A stretch of DNA of 64,000 nucleotides. Source: Phytophthora sp. 'mugwort' (lineage: Eukaryota > Oomycota > Peronosporomycetes > Peronosporales > Peronosporaceae). Made by a program: the position numbers and the translations under genes. Positions 42,250-52,190 of this stretch are shown in pieces; the stretch's first letter is position 1, and each line of letters begins with the position of its first letter. A model generated the notes under the pieces. That model did no database searches. It was not told where the DNA came from and was given only the letters and a program-made list of their open reading frames with translations. The stretch lies in NCBI GenBank assembly GCA_033558025.1, contig JAUCEF010000007.1, forward strand, positions 8,494,001 to 8,558,000, given 5' to 3'.

Positions 42250-44100
42250 CTATGAGATCGTGCAGCGGCTCCACGTGAATGCCTCTTCCTTGGCTTCCGT
42301 ATTGGCGGCCTCGTCACTTGATGTTGAAACGCGGGCAGCCGAGATCTTCTCGAAAAGCTTGCGGTCGGCCTCTTCCTTCTCTAGACGGGTCTTCTCGACC
42401 TCGGCAGCTATATGCTCGTCGTATGTGGTGATGCTTAAGCCGAGCTCACTCTTCACTTCGTCGTTCACTGCCTCCGTAGGCTCCGTGAGCACCACGAACG
42501 CGTCCTGGTCGCTCTCACGCACGACGCGCTGCACCTTGGACGACTTAAACAGGTCTTCCATGCGCACGTGCTGAATCCGTCGCTTCGTGGTGCTGCTCAC
42601 ACGATACACACGAGCGCGGTCGATGGTCTGATCGACGTTGCCCAGGTCCAGAAAGCTCTCGTCCGAGATCATCAGGTTCAGCTGGTTCTTGTATTTCTCC
42701 AGCTCCTCTAGACGCACTTTCAGGCGAGCAGAGCTGCCCTCCTTCGGTACATGCTGATCAGGCAACTCACCCTTGGCGTCATGAGCCAGCAGACCCAGGA
42801 AGCATACAGCCGTCATAAACGCATCGAAGCCAGCCTCGTGGCAAAGCAGGCTATCGCTACCGTCAGCTTCGGCCTTAAGAGCCTCGCGGTACGTATCGAA
42901 ACGCTCATCACTGGGGATCAGGCTTTCCGGCTCAGGCTTGACATTCTCGCGCATATACTCGAAAAGTGACGACAGTCCCGTGGATTTCAGCTTCTCACCC
43001 AGAGGTGAGCGCAGCGTAACATGTTTCGTGTCGTAGATGGTCGGGAAGAGCTGCAGTAGCTGCGTCTTAAACTCAGCCAGCGTGTCGGGAAGCGGCTTGT
43101 AAAACTGATGGAAGACGTACACAAAGTCTAGCAGCGCGTTATGCCCCACAATAGGCAGTTTGCTTTCGCTCAGCGCCTCAATGACCTTGGAGAAACCAAT
43201 GGCCTCATCCATCTCTTTCTGCATCTCCTTGACCTTGGCAGCAATGAGCTCCTGCTTGATCTTCTTGGACACGTACGACACTTCCACGCCTCCTTCAGCA
43301 GATACCGAGTACAGGTAGCTCGCCTTAGCCCGCGCAGTCTCATGCACAATCATCGAGTAGAACGAGTTCCTCGTGGGCACGAGCAGAGTCTGCCCCTTCT
43401 TGGCGCCTCCAGCGATCCACTGCTCCAGCTTCTCCTTGACGTTCTTCTGGAAGGCGATACCGTCTTCCGAGAGCTGCAAGTTTTTGTTCACTCTGGTAAG
43501 TCCATCAATGCGTCGTTGCAGCCGATTCTTCATGACCGGAGTCTTGGATAAGTTGACGAACGGGATGCCATCCCCAATGAACTTGTTGAAATCGAAGCCG
43601 TGTTCCGACAGGAATTGCAGACTGGAGGCCTGACATAAGAAGCGTTCGTCCAGCGCGCCATAGGGCCTTGGGAACACGTAGAAGTTCCACGTCTTGATCT
43701 GGGTTTGGTCCTTCTGGTCCAAGTGCACGGTGGAGAGTCCGAACTGCGTGATGAGGAAGCTCTCGCCCGCGCGTTTTACCTTGTGGTAGCGTTCCTCTAG
43801 CGTGTCCAGAAACTGCTCACGTTCGAGGTCGTTGGGTGACAAGCCCGTGAACTCAGTGTCGATGGCCACGAAGCGGCACGTGGGTAGCTGCAGGTCCTTT
43901 TGCAGGTCACTCAAGTGCTTGGCGAAGTTGTGGCGCGTCACGTTCATCTCGTCTACTGGGGCTACTACTGCTGGTGCTGCGGTGTCGACAAGGGCGGAGG
44001 CGCTGAAGCGGCGGGGGCGGATGAAGAGCAGAGAGCGGTGGAGCGACGACTGGGAGACACGCAGCATCCGGTGGGTGGCCACTAATGTGTCAATGGGCAT
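42250..44100 (-). CDS. PARN: Poly(A)-specific ribonuclease (PARN), CAF1-type deadenylase
   Basis: This is one exon of 616 residues from the ATG at 44100 (an in-frame ATG also occurs at 44067). The DEDD exonuclease signature is complete: AIDTEFTGL (Asp, Glu), HNALLDFVYVFHQFYKPLP (Asp) and HEAGFDAFMTA (Asp). The family block SFLITQFGLSTVHLD, WNFYVFPRPYG, FLSEHGFDFNKFI and GIPFVNLS matches PARN closely. An R3H-like middle region (residues ~190-280) and an RNA-binding-like C-terminal part follow. The N-terminus (MLRVSQSSLHRSLLFIRPRRFSASA) is Arg/Ser-rich and acid-free, like a mitochondrial presequence, which nuclear or cytosolic PARN lacks. The enzyme removes poly(A) tails and trims small-RNA 3' ends. 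A divergent CstF64-like gene starts 70 bp away and must share its promoter region. Confidence 0.93.
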   Translation of the reverse strand: MPIDTLVATHRMLRVSQSSLHRSLLFIRPRRFSASALVDTAAPAVVAPVDEMNVTRHNFAKHLSDLQKDLQLPTCRFVAIDTEFTGLSPNDLEREQFLDTLEERYHKVKRAGESFLITQFGLSTVHLDQKDQTQIKTWNFYVFPRPYGALDERFLCQASSLQFLSEHGFDFNKFIGDGIPFVNLSKTPVMKNRLQRRIDGLTRVNKNLQLSEDGIAFQKNVKEKLEQWIAGGAKKGQTLLVPTRNSFYSMIVHETARAKASYLYSVSAEGGVEVSYVSKKIKQELIAAKVKEMQKEMDEAIGFSKVIEALSESKLPIVGHNALLDFVYVFHQFYKPLPDTLAEFKTQLLQLFPTIYDTKHVTLRSPLGEKLKSTGLSSLFEYMRENVKPEPESLIPSDERFDTYREALKAEADGSDSLLCHEAGFDAFMTAVCFLGLLAHDAKGELPDQHVPKEGSSARLKVRLEELEKYKNQLNLMISDESFLDLGNVDQTIDRARVYRVSSTTKRRIQHVRMEDLFKSSKVQRVVRESDQDAFVVLTEPTEAVNDEVKSELGLSITTYDEHIAAEVEKTRLEKEEADRKLFEKISAARVSTSSDEAANTEAKEEAFTWSRCTIS

Positions 44101-44170
44101 TATCAATCGGTAACTGCAGTCAACACCAATGATACACCACTTCAGGGTAATACACATAAATTACTGAACA

Positions 44171-44613
44171 ATGGACGCTAAGGCAACGAGCGTGAAGGAC
44201 TTAACGGAGGGCGAGGTGTACGAGCTCGTGTACCAGCTCAAGCAATGCAATGAGAGCGACCCGGCGGAAACAAGGCGGCTGCTTCAGGACCATCCGGAGC
44301 TGGCGCGAGCCGTCGCCCAGGCGCAGCTCCGACTCGGAATGATCAAGGAGCGCACAGCGTCGGCGCCCGCGCCTGCCAATGCCATCGTACGACGCGTCTG
44401 CGAGGGTTTATGCCTTGGGATGCACTTTGACTTGTTATGTTACTGCAATGTTAGGGCGTGTCGAACGACCTCATGGAGAAGCTGGACCCAGAGCAGCAGG
44501 AGCTGCTGGAGCAGGTGCAGAATCTGGCGCCAGAAATCATTCAGTCGCTGCCGCCCGAGGAGCGACGGCAGATCATGGAGCTGCGCGAGGCCATGGGACT
44601 TCCACCCCTATAG
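44171..44613 (+). CDS. CstF-64-like protein with hinge and C-terminal domains only (no RRM)
   Basis: Exons 44171-44386 and 44455-44613 (68-bp intron gtacgac...gttag) give 124 residues. The first part has VYELVYQLKQCNESDPAETR, LLQDHPELARAVAQAQLRLG and MIKER, which matches the CSTF2 hinge that binds CstF-77 or symplekin. The end, PEQQELLEQVQNLAPEIIQ, then SLPPEERRQIMELREAMG, is the CSTF2 C-terminal helical domain. The N-terminal RRM and the Gly/Pro region of normal CstF-64/Rna15 are absent, and no RRM-like frame lies upstream before PARN. It may be a stand-alone regulator of 3'-end processing, or the RRM may be encoded elsewhere. The 3' end converges on SF3B2, 113 bp away. Confidence 0.8.
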
Positions 44614-44726
44614 GCGGCTTCTATTTATCTAGCCAGCTGTACAGGGCAGTAGCTACAGTAACATCAGTTTGGGCTTTGGGTCGACAAGGGCGTTGTTCGT
44701 TGCTGTCTACTGCAGAAACTCGTCAC

Positions 44727-46821
44727 TTAGAATTTAAAATCCTTAAGCTTCTTGCTCTTGTCGGTCTTGACCTTCTTTTTCGCTTTAGCGGCCTCCTCTT
44801 CGTCCTCCGCTGGGTTGGTAGACTCTGCTGAAGATGCGTCTTCAAAGCGACGCCGGACCCGACGGGTCTCCGTGCGAGTGCCGCTCGATTCCTCGACTGC
44901 ACCAGGTACAACGTATGCGTGGCCTGAGCCGTAGAGCGACGTCCCCACTGATATCTACATGACCGAAAAGAGTTTCCGAGTCAAATACTTGCACAATAAA
45001 AGAAAATTAAAGCATCACACACCTCTTTCTGCTCCAACACGGTGTAGAGTTGCTGCGAGGCATCGGGCGTTTCTGTTCCTCTGCTCGAGACAACCACAAC
45101 AACCAGGTTAGCGTAAAGTAATTCATGTACCAGCCGTAAACTGACAACACCAGTGTACCGGATGCCCTTGCGCAGATCGACGACACCAGGCGTGGTGAGA
45201 CCGGATGCAACGCTCGAAATGCCGTCCACAAGAGGAGTTTCCAGGCCAGTAGCGTCAAGAACCTTCGCATCAGCATCACCTTCCCCGGCGCCTTCAACCT
45301 CCTCCTCTTCTCCTTCGCCCTCCTCTTCCTCCTCCTCTTCTGCATTTTCCAGAAAGGAATACAGCAACGTTAGATTGCAATTTACAGCGGTGGAAATGTC
45401 TTCTGCATACGAACCTTCACCTTCTTCAAGCTCTCCCCATCTTTCTCGGTTGATTTCTTCACCCTGTAACACAGCACTCGTTAGCTTGCCGACAACTGTA
45501 GCAATACATAACATATTCATCTGTACCTGGTTCTCTGATTCAGTCGCCTTGCCGAAGACATCGCCGTAAAGGGGCACGCCATTCTCGTCCACAGGCGGTT
45601 TACCCCAGCCACCGGGGTGGTAGCCGAAGCTTGCGCCCTCTGGAATGGGTGCGTTCAAACCTGGAATCTTCAGGTTGGGGTATGCTGGAGGAGGCCCATA
45701 TCTTTGTACATTCAATAGCCATGGAGGAGGCACGCCTTCCACCATACCAAGTGCTGCTTTGAGGTCATCTGAGAGCTGACCAGGCACCTTGGCCTTCAGT
45801 TTGACCTCAAATTCCTTTCCTTCGTAGTACCTGCAGGAGCATAAGAGGTAAGGTCAATAGCCAGCCACCACAAGGAAATCCGAGCAGCAATTTATCGTAA
45901 AGATTACGTACAGATCGCCCAGTTGCGTGAGCTTGGGTTTGGTCTGGAAGCGGAAGAACGCGTCGTGCAGCACCTGGTAGTCGATATCCACACGCCCCAT
46001 CTTGGGCTGCATGCGTTCTCTGGCGCGCTGTTTGTTTTTCTTCTTCTCATCATCCTCCGCAACGGAGTCTCTCACTTCCGCAATTCCCGTCTGAGCAATA
46101 AACTCCGGTAACTTAAACGGTGGCTTCTCAATGCCGCGCTTGCCTTGCAAATACTTGCGCTTGTGGCACCAGTGACGCGGCACGGGCACCGTATTGCGAT
46201 ACGACTTCAAATACACCAGCAGCCGCGGATCCGCCGATGTGACGTCGTGCGCCTCCACCACATCAGGGTACGTCACGAGCTGCTTGAGTTCAGCGACGCT
46301 CAGGCGCTTGCTCTTCTTGCGAGCCTTCTTGGAAAGCACGTGCTCGCCCTCTGTCTCCTCATTCACCTGGTCGTCGTCTCCATCAGCTTCATTTTTTTCC
46401 TTCTTCTCGTCGTCCTTGCCGTCCTAAAAATGCAAAATAAACATCATTAAGTAGCCTAGAACGATAACAAATTGGCCCGAGATCCTTTCGAGATACGTCC
46501 AGGACGCACCTCATTGTCCGTAGAGCCGCAGAGCTCCTCGGCAGATGAGAACTTGCCGAACACACGCATCATCTCCTCATAAGCCGGATCCTCCTGTGGC
46601 AGCGCCAGCTCCTTGCTCAGGTCGGCGCTCACATACTCGATCTCAACGTCCGGCGGGGGAGCAGCCGCCGTCTCCTCCGCGGACTTGGGGGCGCCGTTGC
46701 TGGCGGTCACAAGCTCCGTCTTAACGCCATTGGCCTCCGCTTGCTTCTGCGCGCGCTTCTTGAGCCGCCGCCTCTGGTTTTTGGTCAGTCCGCTGCCCGA
46801 AGCCATCGCCCCAGTTGCCAC
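44727..46821 (-). CDS. SF3B2: Splicing factor 3B subunit 2 (SAP145), about eight exons
   Basis: Exon 1 (46821-46510) begins TGAMASGSGLTKNQRRRLKK. Exon 2 (46423-45912) has the DUF382 core: YPDVVEAHDVTSADPRLLVY, RNTVPVPRHWCHKRKYLQGK, RGIEKPPFKLPEFI, then KMGRVDIDYQVLHDAFFRFQ. The junction to exon 3 (45830 onward) restores LGDLYYEGKEFE. Exon 3 carries the PSP domain: PPPWLLNVQRYGPPPAYPNL, KIPGLNAPIPEGASFGYHPG and WGKPPVDENG. Later short exons supply an acidic linker (EEEEEEGEGEEEE) and a terminal block ending SKKLKDFKF with GHAYVVPG. SF3B2 is a scaffold of the SF3b complex in U2 snRNP, contacting pre-mRNA near the branch site. All introns are short. The exact borders of the acidic exons (45540-45000) are less sure. 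Confidence 0.93.
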
Positions 46822-46996
46822 GCCGCTTTATCTCCTTCCCCCCAATGCTTTAAACCTGCAACTAAGCATGTATTGGAGCCTAATGTATGTCATAAACATA
46901 TACAATACTCGGATTGGCTGAAACTTGCATTATCAGATCAGCTTGCGTTGCAGTGGGCGACAGAACCAGTGGGGAACTTCACGAGGGCGTTACTCG

Positions 46997-47848
46997 ATGG
47001 AGGCTGAGGACGATGCCCTGGCTAGGGCCGTCTTCTTCCTCTCTACTACAGGTGCGCTGTGTATTGACGCTTAGTTGCGTTAATGTATGGACGTAAATTA
47101 TGTGTGGACGCCCGTGTGTGTTTGTGTGTGACTGACAGAGACCCGCAGCAAGCTCTACCGCCTGCTTCAATACGGCTCCAAGTTTACAAAATGGGCGCTG
47201 ATCCAGCTCTGGGAGCTCGACACAAGCGCTTCAACCTCCGTTAGCGTCACCAAGCCCAGCGGAAAAGGCAAGGCAGAAGCTGCGCCACCGCCATCGGAAT
47301 TGAAGAAGCAGGACTGGAAGAGGAGGGTAGTCACCTCATTGGGTCGGGCGGAGCTGGTCTTCGGCGATGCTCGCCGATTCTTCCGCTTCCTGCAGTTTTT
47401 GGAGATGGCAGACTTGTACCGCCAGGCCCGAGAGCCACAGCGCGCATTGCGGACGTTGCGACGGCTGCGCATTCTGTGCTTCTTCTTCTTCTACCTGGCA
47501 GAAAACTACGTCGTGCTCTACACGCGCGTACTGGGGGTGTCACCTCGTGAGCCGATAATGCGAATACTGAGGAGAAGCTGTAGTGGCTTCTGGCTACTGA
47601 GCATCCTTCTGGCGTTTCCGTTAGACCACATGCTGCACCGCGGCACGATGCTTTCGACTATGAAGAAGCTGCTGGACTTGCCCGTTGCATCCATAGGCTT
47701 CTCGGGGCTGCGTGTGAGTGACGGACTGTTTGGTGCGCTCGGATTAGCGTCTGCCCAAATCGGCCTGTACAATCGCTGGTTGGACATGATGTCCAAGTTC
47801 CAGAAGCAGCACTTGAAGCGGCTTGGAACGACGCCAGATGTTGCGTAG
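46997..47848 (+). CDS. Peroxisomal membrane protein PEX11 family
   Basis: Exon 1 (46997-47051) reads MEAEDDALARAVFFLSTT; exon 2 (47139-47848) continues ETRSKLYRLLQYGSKFTKWA, giving 254 residues and keeping the classic PEX11 opening. Other matching features are SLGRAELVFGDARRFFRFLQ, a hydrophobic segment LRILCFFFFYLAENYVVLYT and a C-terminal segment GLRVSDGLFGALGLASAQIG followed by LYNRW. PEX11 proteins curve and divide the peroxisomal membrane. The amphipathic N-terminal helix is Lys-rich. The start is 175 bp from the divergent SF3B2 start, so the promoter region is shared. Confidence 0.88.
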
Positions 47849-48855
47849 AAGGCGATTTTTGCTGTTTGCCACGCGGTTCATCGGTAGCTGCGGTGGTTTT
47901 TGGCCTCGATTTTAATCTTCTGCATTAAACATCAAGACTCCAGATACTTCTGTTCATACTGTAATGAAACGATGTACAAACAAATACACTCAGATCACTT
48001 CCAGTTTCAGAGACAAGTTCGCTGCAGCATTGCCCCAAATCGTTGTGATCACCTTGTCACGCTTTCGCTAAAATTATTAGTGTGGGTAAAAAGCTGTATC
48101 GGCGTCGACCTCTTTTCAGCTTTCAGTTGTGCTTCCCTTAATTTATCTCAAGCTATATAGGTTAGAATAGGAATCAGGATGATAGCTGCTGTACTAGTCC
48201 CCTTCAAACCCAAATCTTCAAGTGTTAAGTCTATCATGAAGGAGTCCTTCAGAAGGACACAGCCCTCCAATTAATATGGACTGATACTTGTGCTGCCAAT
48301 CACTCGCGTGCCATTTGTAAATTTACTCTCTCGCTTATACGTAGAATCGATTAACTGTTGTTTGAGTACGGATCAGCGAGCGGATCTTACTGCAAAAGCC
48401 GTTATGTTACATGCGCAGCAAGTCCCGAGCACATGCAAAGGCTCAAATCGACATCATATGCCCAGATGGCTACACGATCAGGTTCATTTACACCAATCCT
48501 GTGCGTTTTATCTAACTCCTGATTTTTCCGTCATTTGCAACCGATAGGGGGTAGGCCTTTTCACATACAAATGCAAAGCTAATATGAGAACGTATCAAAC
48601 ACGCCCCCGTTGCACCAGCCTCTCTCCCCACAGACGAAGCTGCAGGCCGTCGAACACCCGCCTCGGACCTGCTAACTTGTACGCGACGCCTGGACTCATC
48701 TACTCCCAGGGCGAGGACACGCAACACTTCACCGAGTTCAGCAGCGTCTCTTCTATCCTTAGAGGCGTCGCCGCCCATAATTCGGCTGCAGGACACGCTG
48801 ATCCACTGCGTTTCTCGAAGCTTTCTTCAAGTGTGCAGACGCCCCTAGAAGCATC
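47849..48855. other. Intergenic stretch and promoter of the Arb2-like/FYVE-like/AGC kinase gene
   Basis: Open frames such as 48584-48859 look like leader sequence: no domain, and they end just at the kinase-gene ATG. A 300-bp AT-rich middle part (47900-48280) shows nothing recognisable. Confidence 0.4.
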
Positions 48856-51770
48856 ATGAAAAAGTCACCAGTGGCAGCTATGAGCAATATCCGCGAGGCG
48901 GTTCGACGAAAAAGTGTGGGGTTGAGCTTCACCACCAACTTCAGCATTTTCAGCCGCAGCGCCAGCTCCGCGGGCGACGACGACCGCTCGGAGCACGGCA
49001 CGGGCGAGGAGGGCGACGATTACAATGACGACTCGGAGAGCAGCCACTACAACCGCTCACGGCAGGATTCGACGCCCGGCGAGGACGACCCGGACGGCAG
49101 CCCGTCGCCAGCTGTCAGCTCGCGCAGCTCGTACGTGGAGCCGCCCGAGCCGCCGCTTCCCCCTCCTGGCGGACTACTCGAGGCTGCCACGAAGAATGTG
49201 CAGGGGAAGATGCAGACGCTCATGGAGACGCTCCATGAGGTCACAAGTTCCCATGTAGGTGACCCATTTTTTGTCTTGTTTGCTGGTGGATTTTCCCTAG
49301 TAGTTCGATATATGGCTTCAGCTTTGGGTGTGGAGACTCATTTTGTGAGTTGATATGTTTCGTAGGACGATGAAACGATCCAGTGTAGCGTGTTTCTGTC
49401 CAGGACGGCCTTGTTCTCAGATAGACTCGTGGTGTTTGTCGGTGACAGCGACGGTTGCCCCGCGGGCATTTGGAGTGCTCGACTTTGCGTACGATCCGGT
49501 TCCGAGGGTGGTGGTATCTTTAAGGGAAGTTTGGGTTCCATGCTACCGTACATAATGAAGGCCAAGGAAGACAAACTCGGCATCGTCCTGTTTGACGACG
49601 TCTTCAAGGACTCGATGCGATCAGGGGAAATTGATGTAAGTGTGGGGAGCTTTAAATGGACGAGATGAAGGACGACGATGCTGAAATTTTGTTTTTTGCG
49701 ATGACACAGATGAGGAGCGCTGTGCATCGTTTTATGACGGGCTGGCGCAATCACGTTCTGACGTCCCGAGCCACGCACGTATTTCTCGTAGGATATCGGG
49801 ACGGTGGTAATCTCATTGTGGAGACACTGCGGATGCACATGAAAGAGATGCAGCGCCACATTAGTGGAGTCGCTTTCGTGCAGTCTACACATCACATTTC
49901 ATCGGACGACTCATATACGCTGCGAAAAATGATTGCTCAATGGTGCATCGCCTACTTGTCAGCATCGGACGGCGTGCAGGCGTTGAAGCGCATGAAGTCA
50001 AAAGAGACCCCATTGGGCTGCGTGGTATTGTCAGCGGGCCGCGTGAGTTCGGATGTTGACCTGCTGCAGGCTATCGTTTCCTCGGTGTACGCAAGCTTCA
50101 AGGCAAGATGGTCGGGATTCCGCGTTAAGAACGTAAATAGCGGCATGGAGAAGTCCTGTTACGTGTGCAAAGGTGTGTTCAACATGCGGCGTTGGCGCAG
50201 ACACTGCCGTACGTGTCAAAACCCATGCTGTGAAAAGTGTTCGTCTGTAGAGAACACACGCCACGAAGGCCAGGTGCGTCTCTGTTTGACGTGCCGGGCG
50301 CTGCCATCGCTCATCCACTGGTCACGACCACGTGCTGTTCGCACGGGTGAGAAAGAGAGCGTATTTAGTGGATCTGCCAAGCCGGGCAAGATGTCTGTGA
50401 ATGACTTCGAGCTCGTTACCGTCATTGGCCGCGGTGCCTGCGGTAAAGTGCTTTTGGTCTTGAAGAAGGATGGTGCAGATGCTGGTCACCTGTACGCGAT
50501 GAAGGTGCTGAAGAAAGAGTGGGTGATGAATAAGGACTTGGTCACACAGACGATGGCAGAGCGCCGCATCTTGCAGGAGGCCAATCACCCGTACATTGTG
50601 CAGCTGAAATATGCTTTCCAGAACCAGGACAAGCTTTACATGGTGATGGAGTATTACAGCGGTGGTTCACTTCGTCAAGTACTGCGACGCCGTGGTCGCT
50701 TCAGCATCAAGCGTGCCCGGTTCTACCTGGCCGAGATCCTTCTTGCCATCGCTCACTTGCACGCGTCAAACATTTTATACCGTGATTTGAAACTAGAGAA
50801 CATCGTCATTACTGCAGACGGTAATGTAGCATGCACGGACTTCGGTCTGTCAAAGGAGGAGATGGATGACAATGAACGGACGAGCTCTTTTGTGGGCACA
50901 TGCGAGTACTTGGCGCCTGAGCTGATTATGAAAGAGGGCTATGGCAAGGCCGTCGACTGGTGGGCACTGGGTATCTTGGCGTACGAAATGATTCAGGGCG
51001 ACTCGCCTTTCCGTCACAATGTGCCTACCATCCTGTTTGACAAGATTTTGAAGGAAGAGCCCGAGTTCAGCGACCGCTTCACGCCGGAAGCTCAAGACTT
51101 GATCACGAAACTGCTTACAAAAGACCCAGAGCAGCGTCTTGGCTGCGGTCCCGATGGTGTCGAGGAGATCAAGCAGCACCCGTTCTTCACCGAGATCGAC
51201 TGGGACAAGTTGTTGCGCATGGAGATGGAAGTCCCGCGCCCTCCGCATCGCATGGAGGACGTGACTGACGAGAGTCACCTGTCTCGCGCGATTGCCAAGA
51301 TGCGCGAAGCGCGTGAGGAGATCATGCCAGACTCGCCAGTATCACTGCCTTCGTCCCCGTCCGAGCAGAAGCACTTTGACCGCTTCTCGTACCAAGGACT
51401 GGGCGACTGGAAGCCAGAGATGGCTGACATGGAATTCGATGAAGAAACGGGCGACTTCAAGCAGGGTACAATTCATGAAGACGAAGAGTTCGTTGAGGAG
51501 GACTACATGGAGGAGTCTGGCGACGGCGACGGCGTGCCGCCGTCTCCTGGCTCAAAGGAGAACTCGATGACGTCCTCAAAGGCGTCTCCGACCAAGGCCA
51601 ACGGCTCGGATACACCTCCGGCCTCAAGCTCGGCTGCGTCGGCGTCCCCGAGGAGTCCACAGAGTGTGGGTAGCCCCGACAGTCCGGCGCCTGCGCCCAT
51701 GACCCCCAACAGCCCCGTAGCGAGTTCCGGACCGTCCACGCCGACGGAGCCGCAGTCCCAGACCATTTAG
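48856..51770 (+). CDS. AGC-family protein kinase with Arb2-like and FYVE-like domains
   Basis: Exons 48856-49254, 49366-49635 and 49710-51770 (introns 111 and 74 bp, all phase 0) give 909 residues. Residues 1-120 are Ser/Asp/Pro-rich. Residues ~134-335 resemble an Arb2/alpha-beta hydrolase fold (LVVFVGDSDG, IWSARLC, GSMLPYIMKAKE, THVFLVGYRDGGNLIVE). Residues ~372-418 are a FYVE-like double zinc finger (CYVC, WRRHCRTC, CCEKC, CLTC). Residues ~456-713 are the kinase: GRGACGKV, YAMKVLKK, YRDLKLENI, DFGLSKE and T-loop SSFVGTCEYLAPE. A hydrophobic motif FDRFSY (~780) follows, as in S6K, AKT or SGK. The tail is Ser/Pro-rich. Kinase activity is expected in the cytosol or on PI3P-bearing endosomes. 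The hydrolase nucleophile position (G-Y-R-D-G) has no Ser. Confidence 0.9.
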
Positions 51771-52190
51771 GGAGGCAGCAATACATACAGACTGTGTGTG
51801 GATGTAAATGCATGATGATGGTTATGAAAATCACTTGAAGAGCAATGAGAGGCTGACTGAAGTTTTGGGCAGCGTGCACCGTTTCTGCCCATACGGACCC
51901 GTTAAACACTTGAGTGCGCATTGAAGCTCAGCGGTCTAGGTTAAGCGGTGTGCGCTTTTGACCAATCAGATCATCTGGTCTCGATTGTGTGACGTACTTT
52001 GTTGCCGGTAGAGGGTAGGTCGCATCACTATCACTTGATTTGATTATGTCCCTAATTTGACAACCGAATCGGATCGCCGGTGTGCGGTTCCGCTTCGCCC
52101 CCTTAATTGAGGCCTTGCTCACTCTTCAATCCGAAGCGGAAACCCTCAGCGTCTCGTTCTTCGCCTTCATTCCTTACCGTCTCCATCATC
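51771..52190. other. Spacer between kinase gene and IDH, with IDH promoter
   Basis: No gene was recognised. The last 75 bp contain a strong initiator listed separately. Confidence 0.5.
52117..52132 (+). promoter_or_regulatory. Oomycete initiator plus flanking element of IDH
   Basis: GCTCACTCTTCAATCC fits the oomycete core promoter consensus GCTCATTYYNCAWTTT at nearly every position. It lies 74 bp before the chosen ATG, which supports starting translation at 52191 rather than at the upstream in-frame ATG (52107). Confidence 0.65.
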
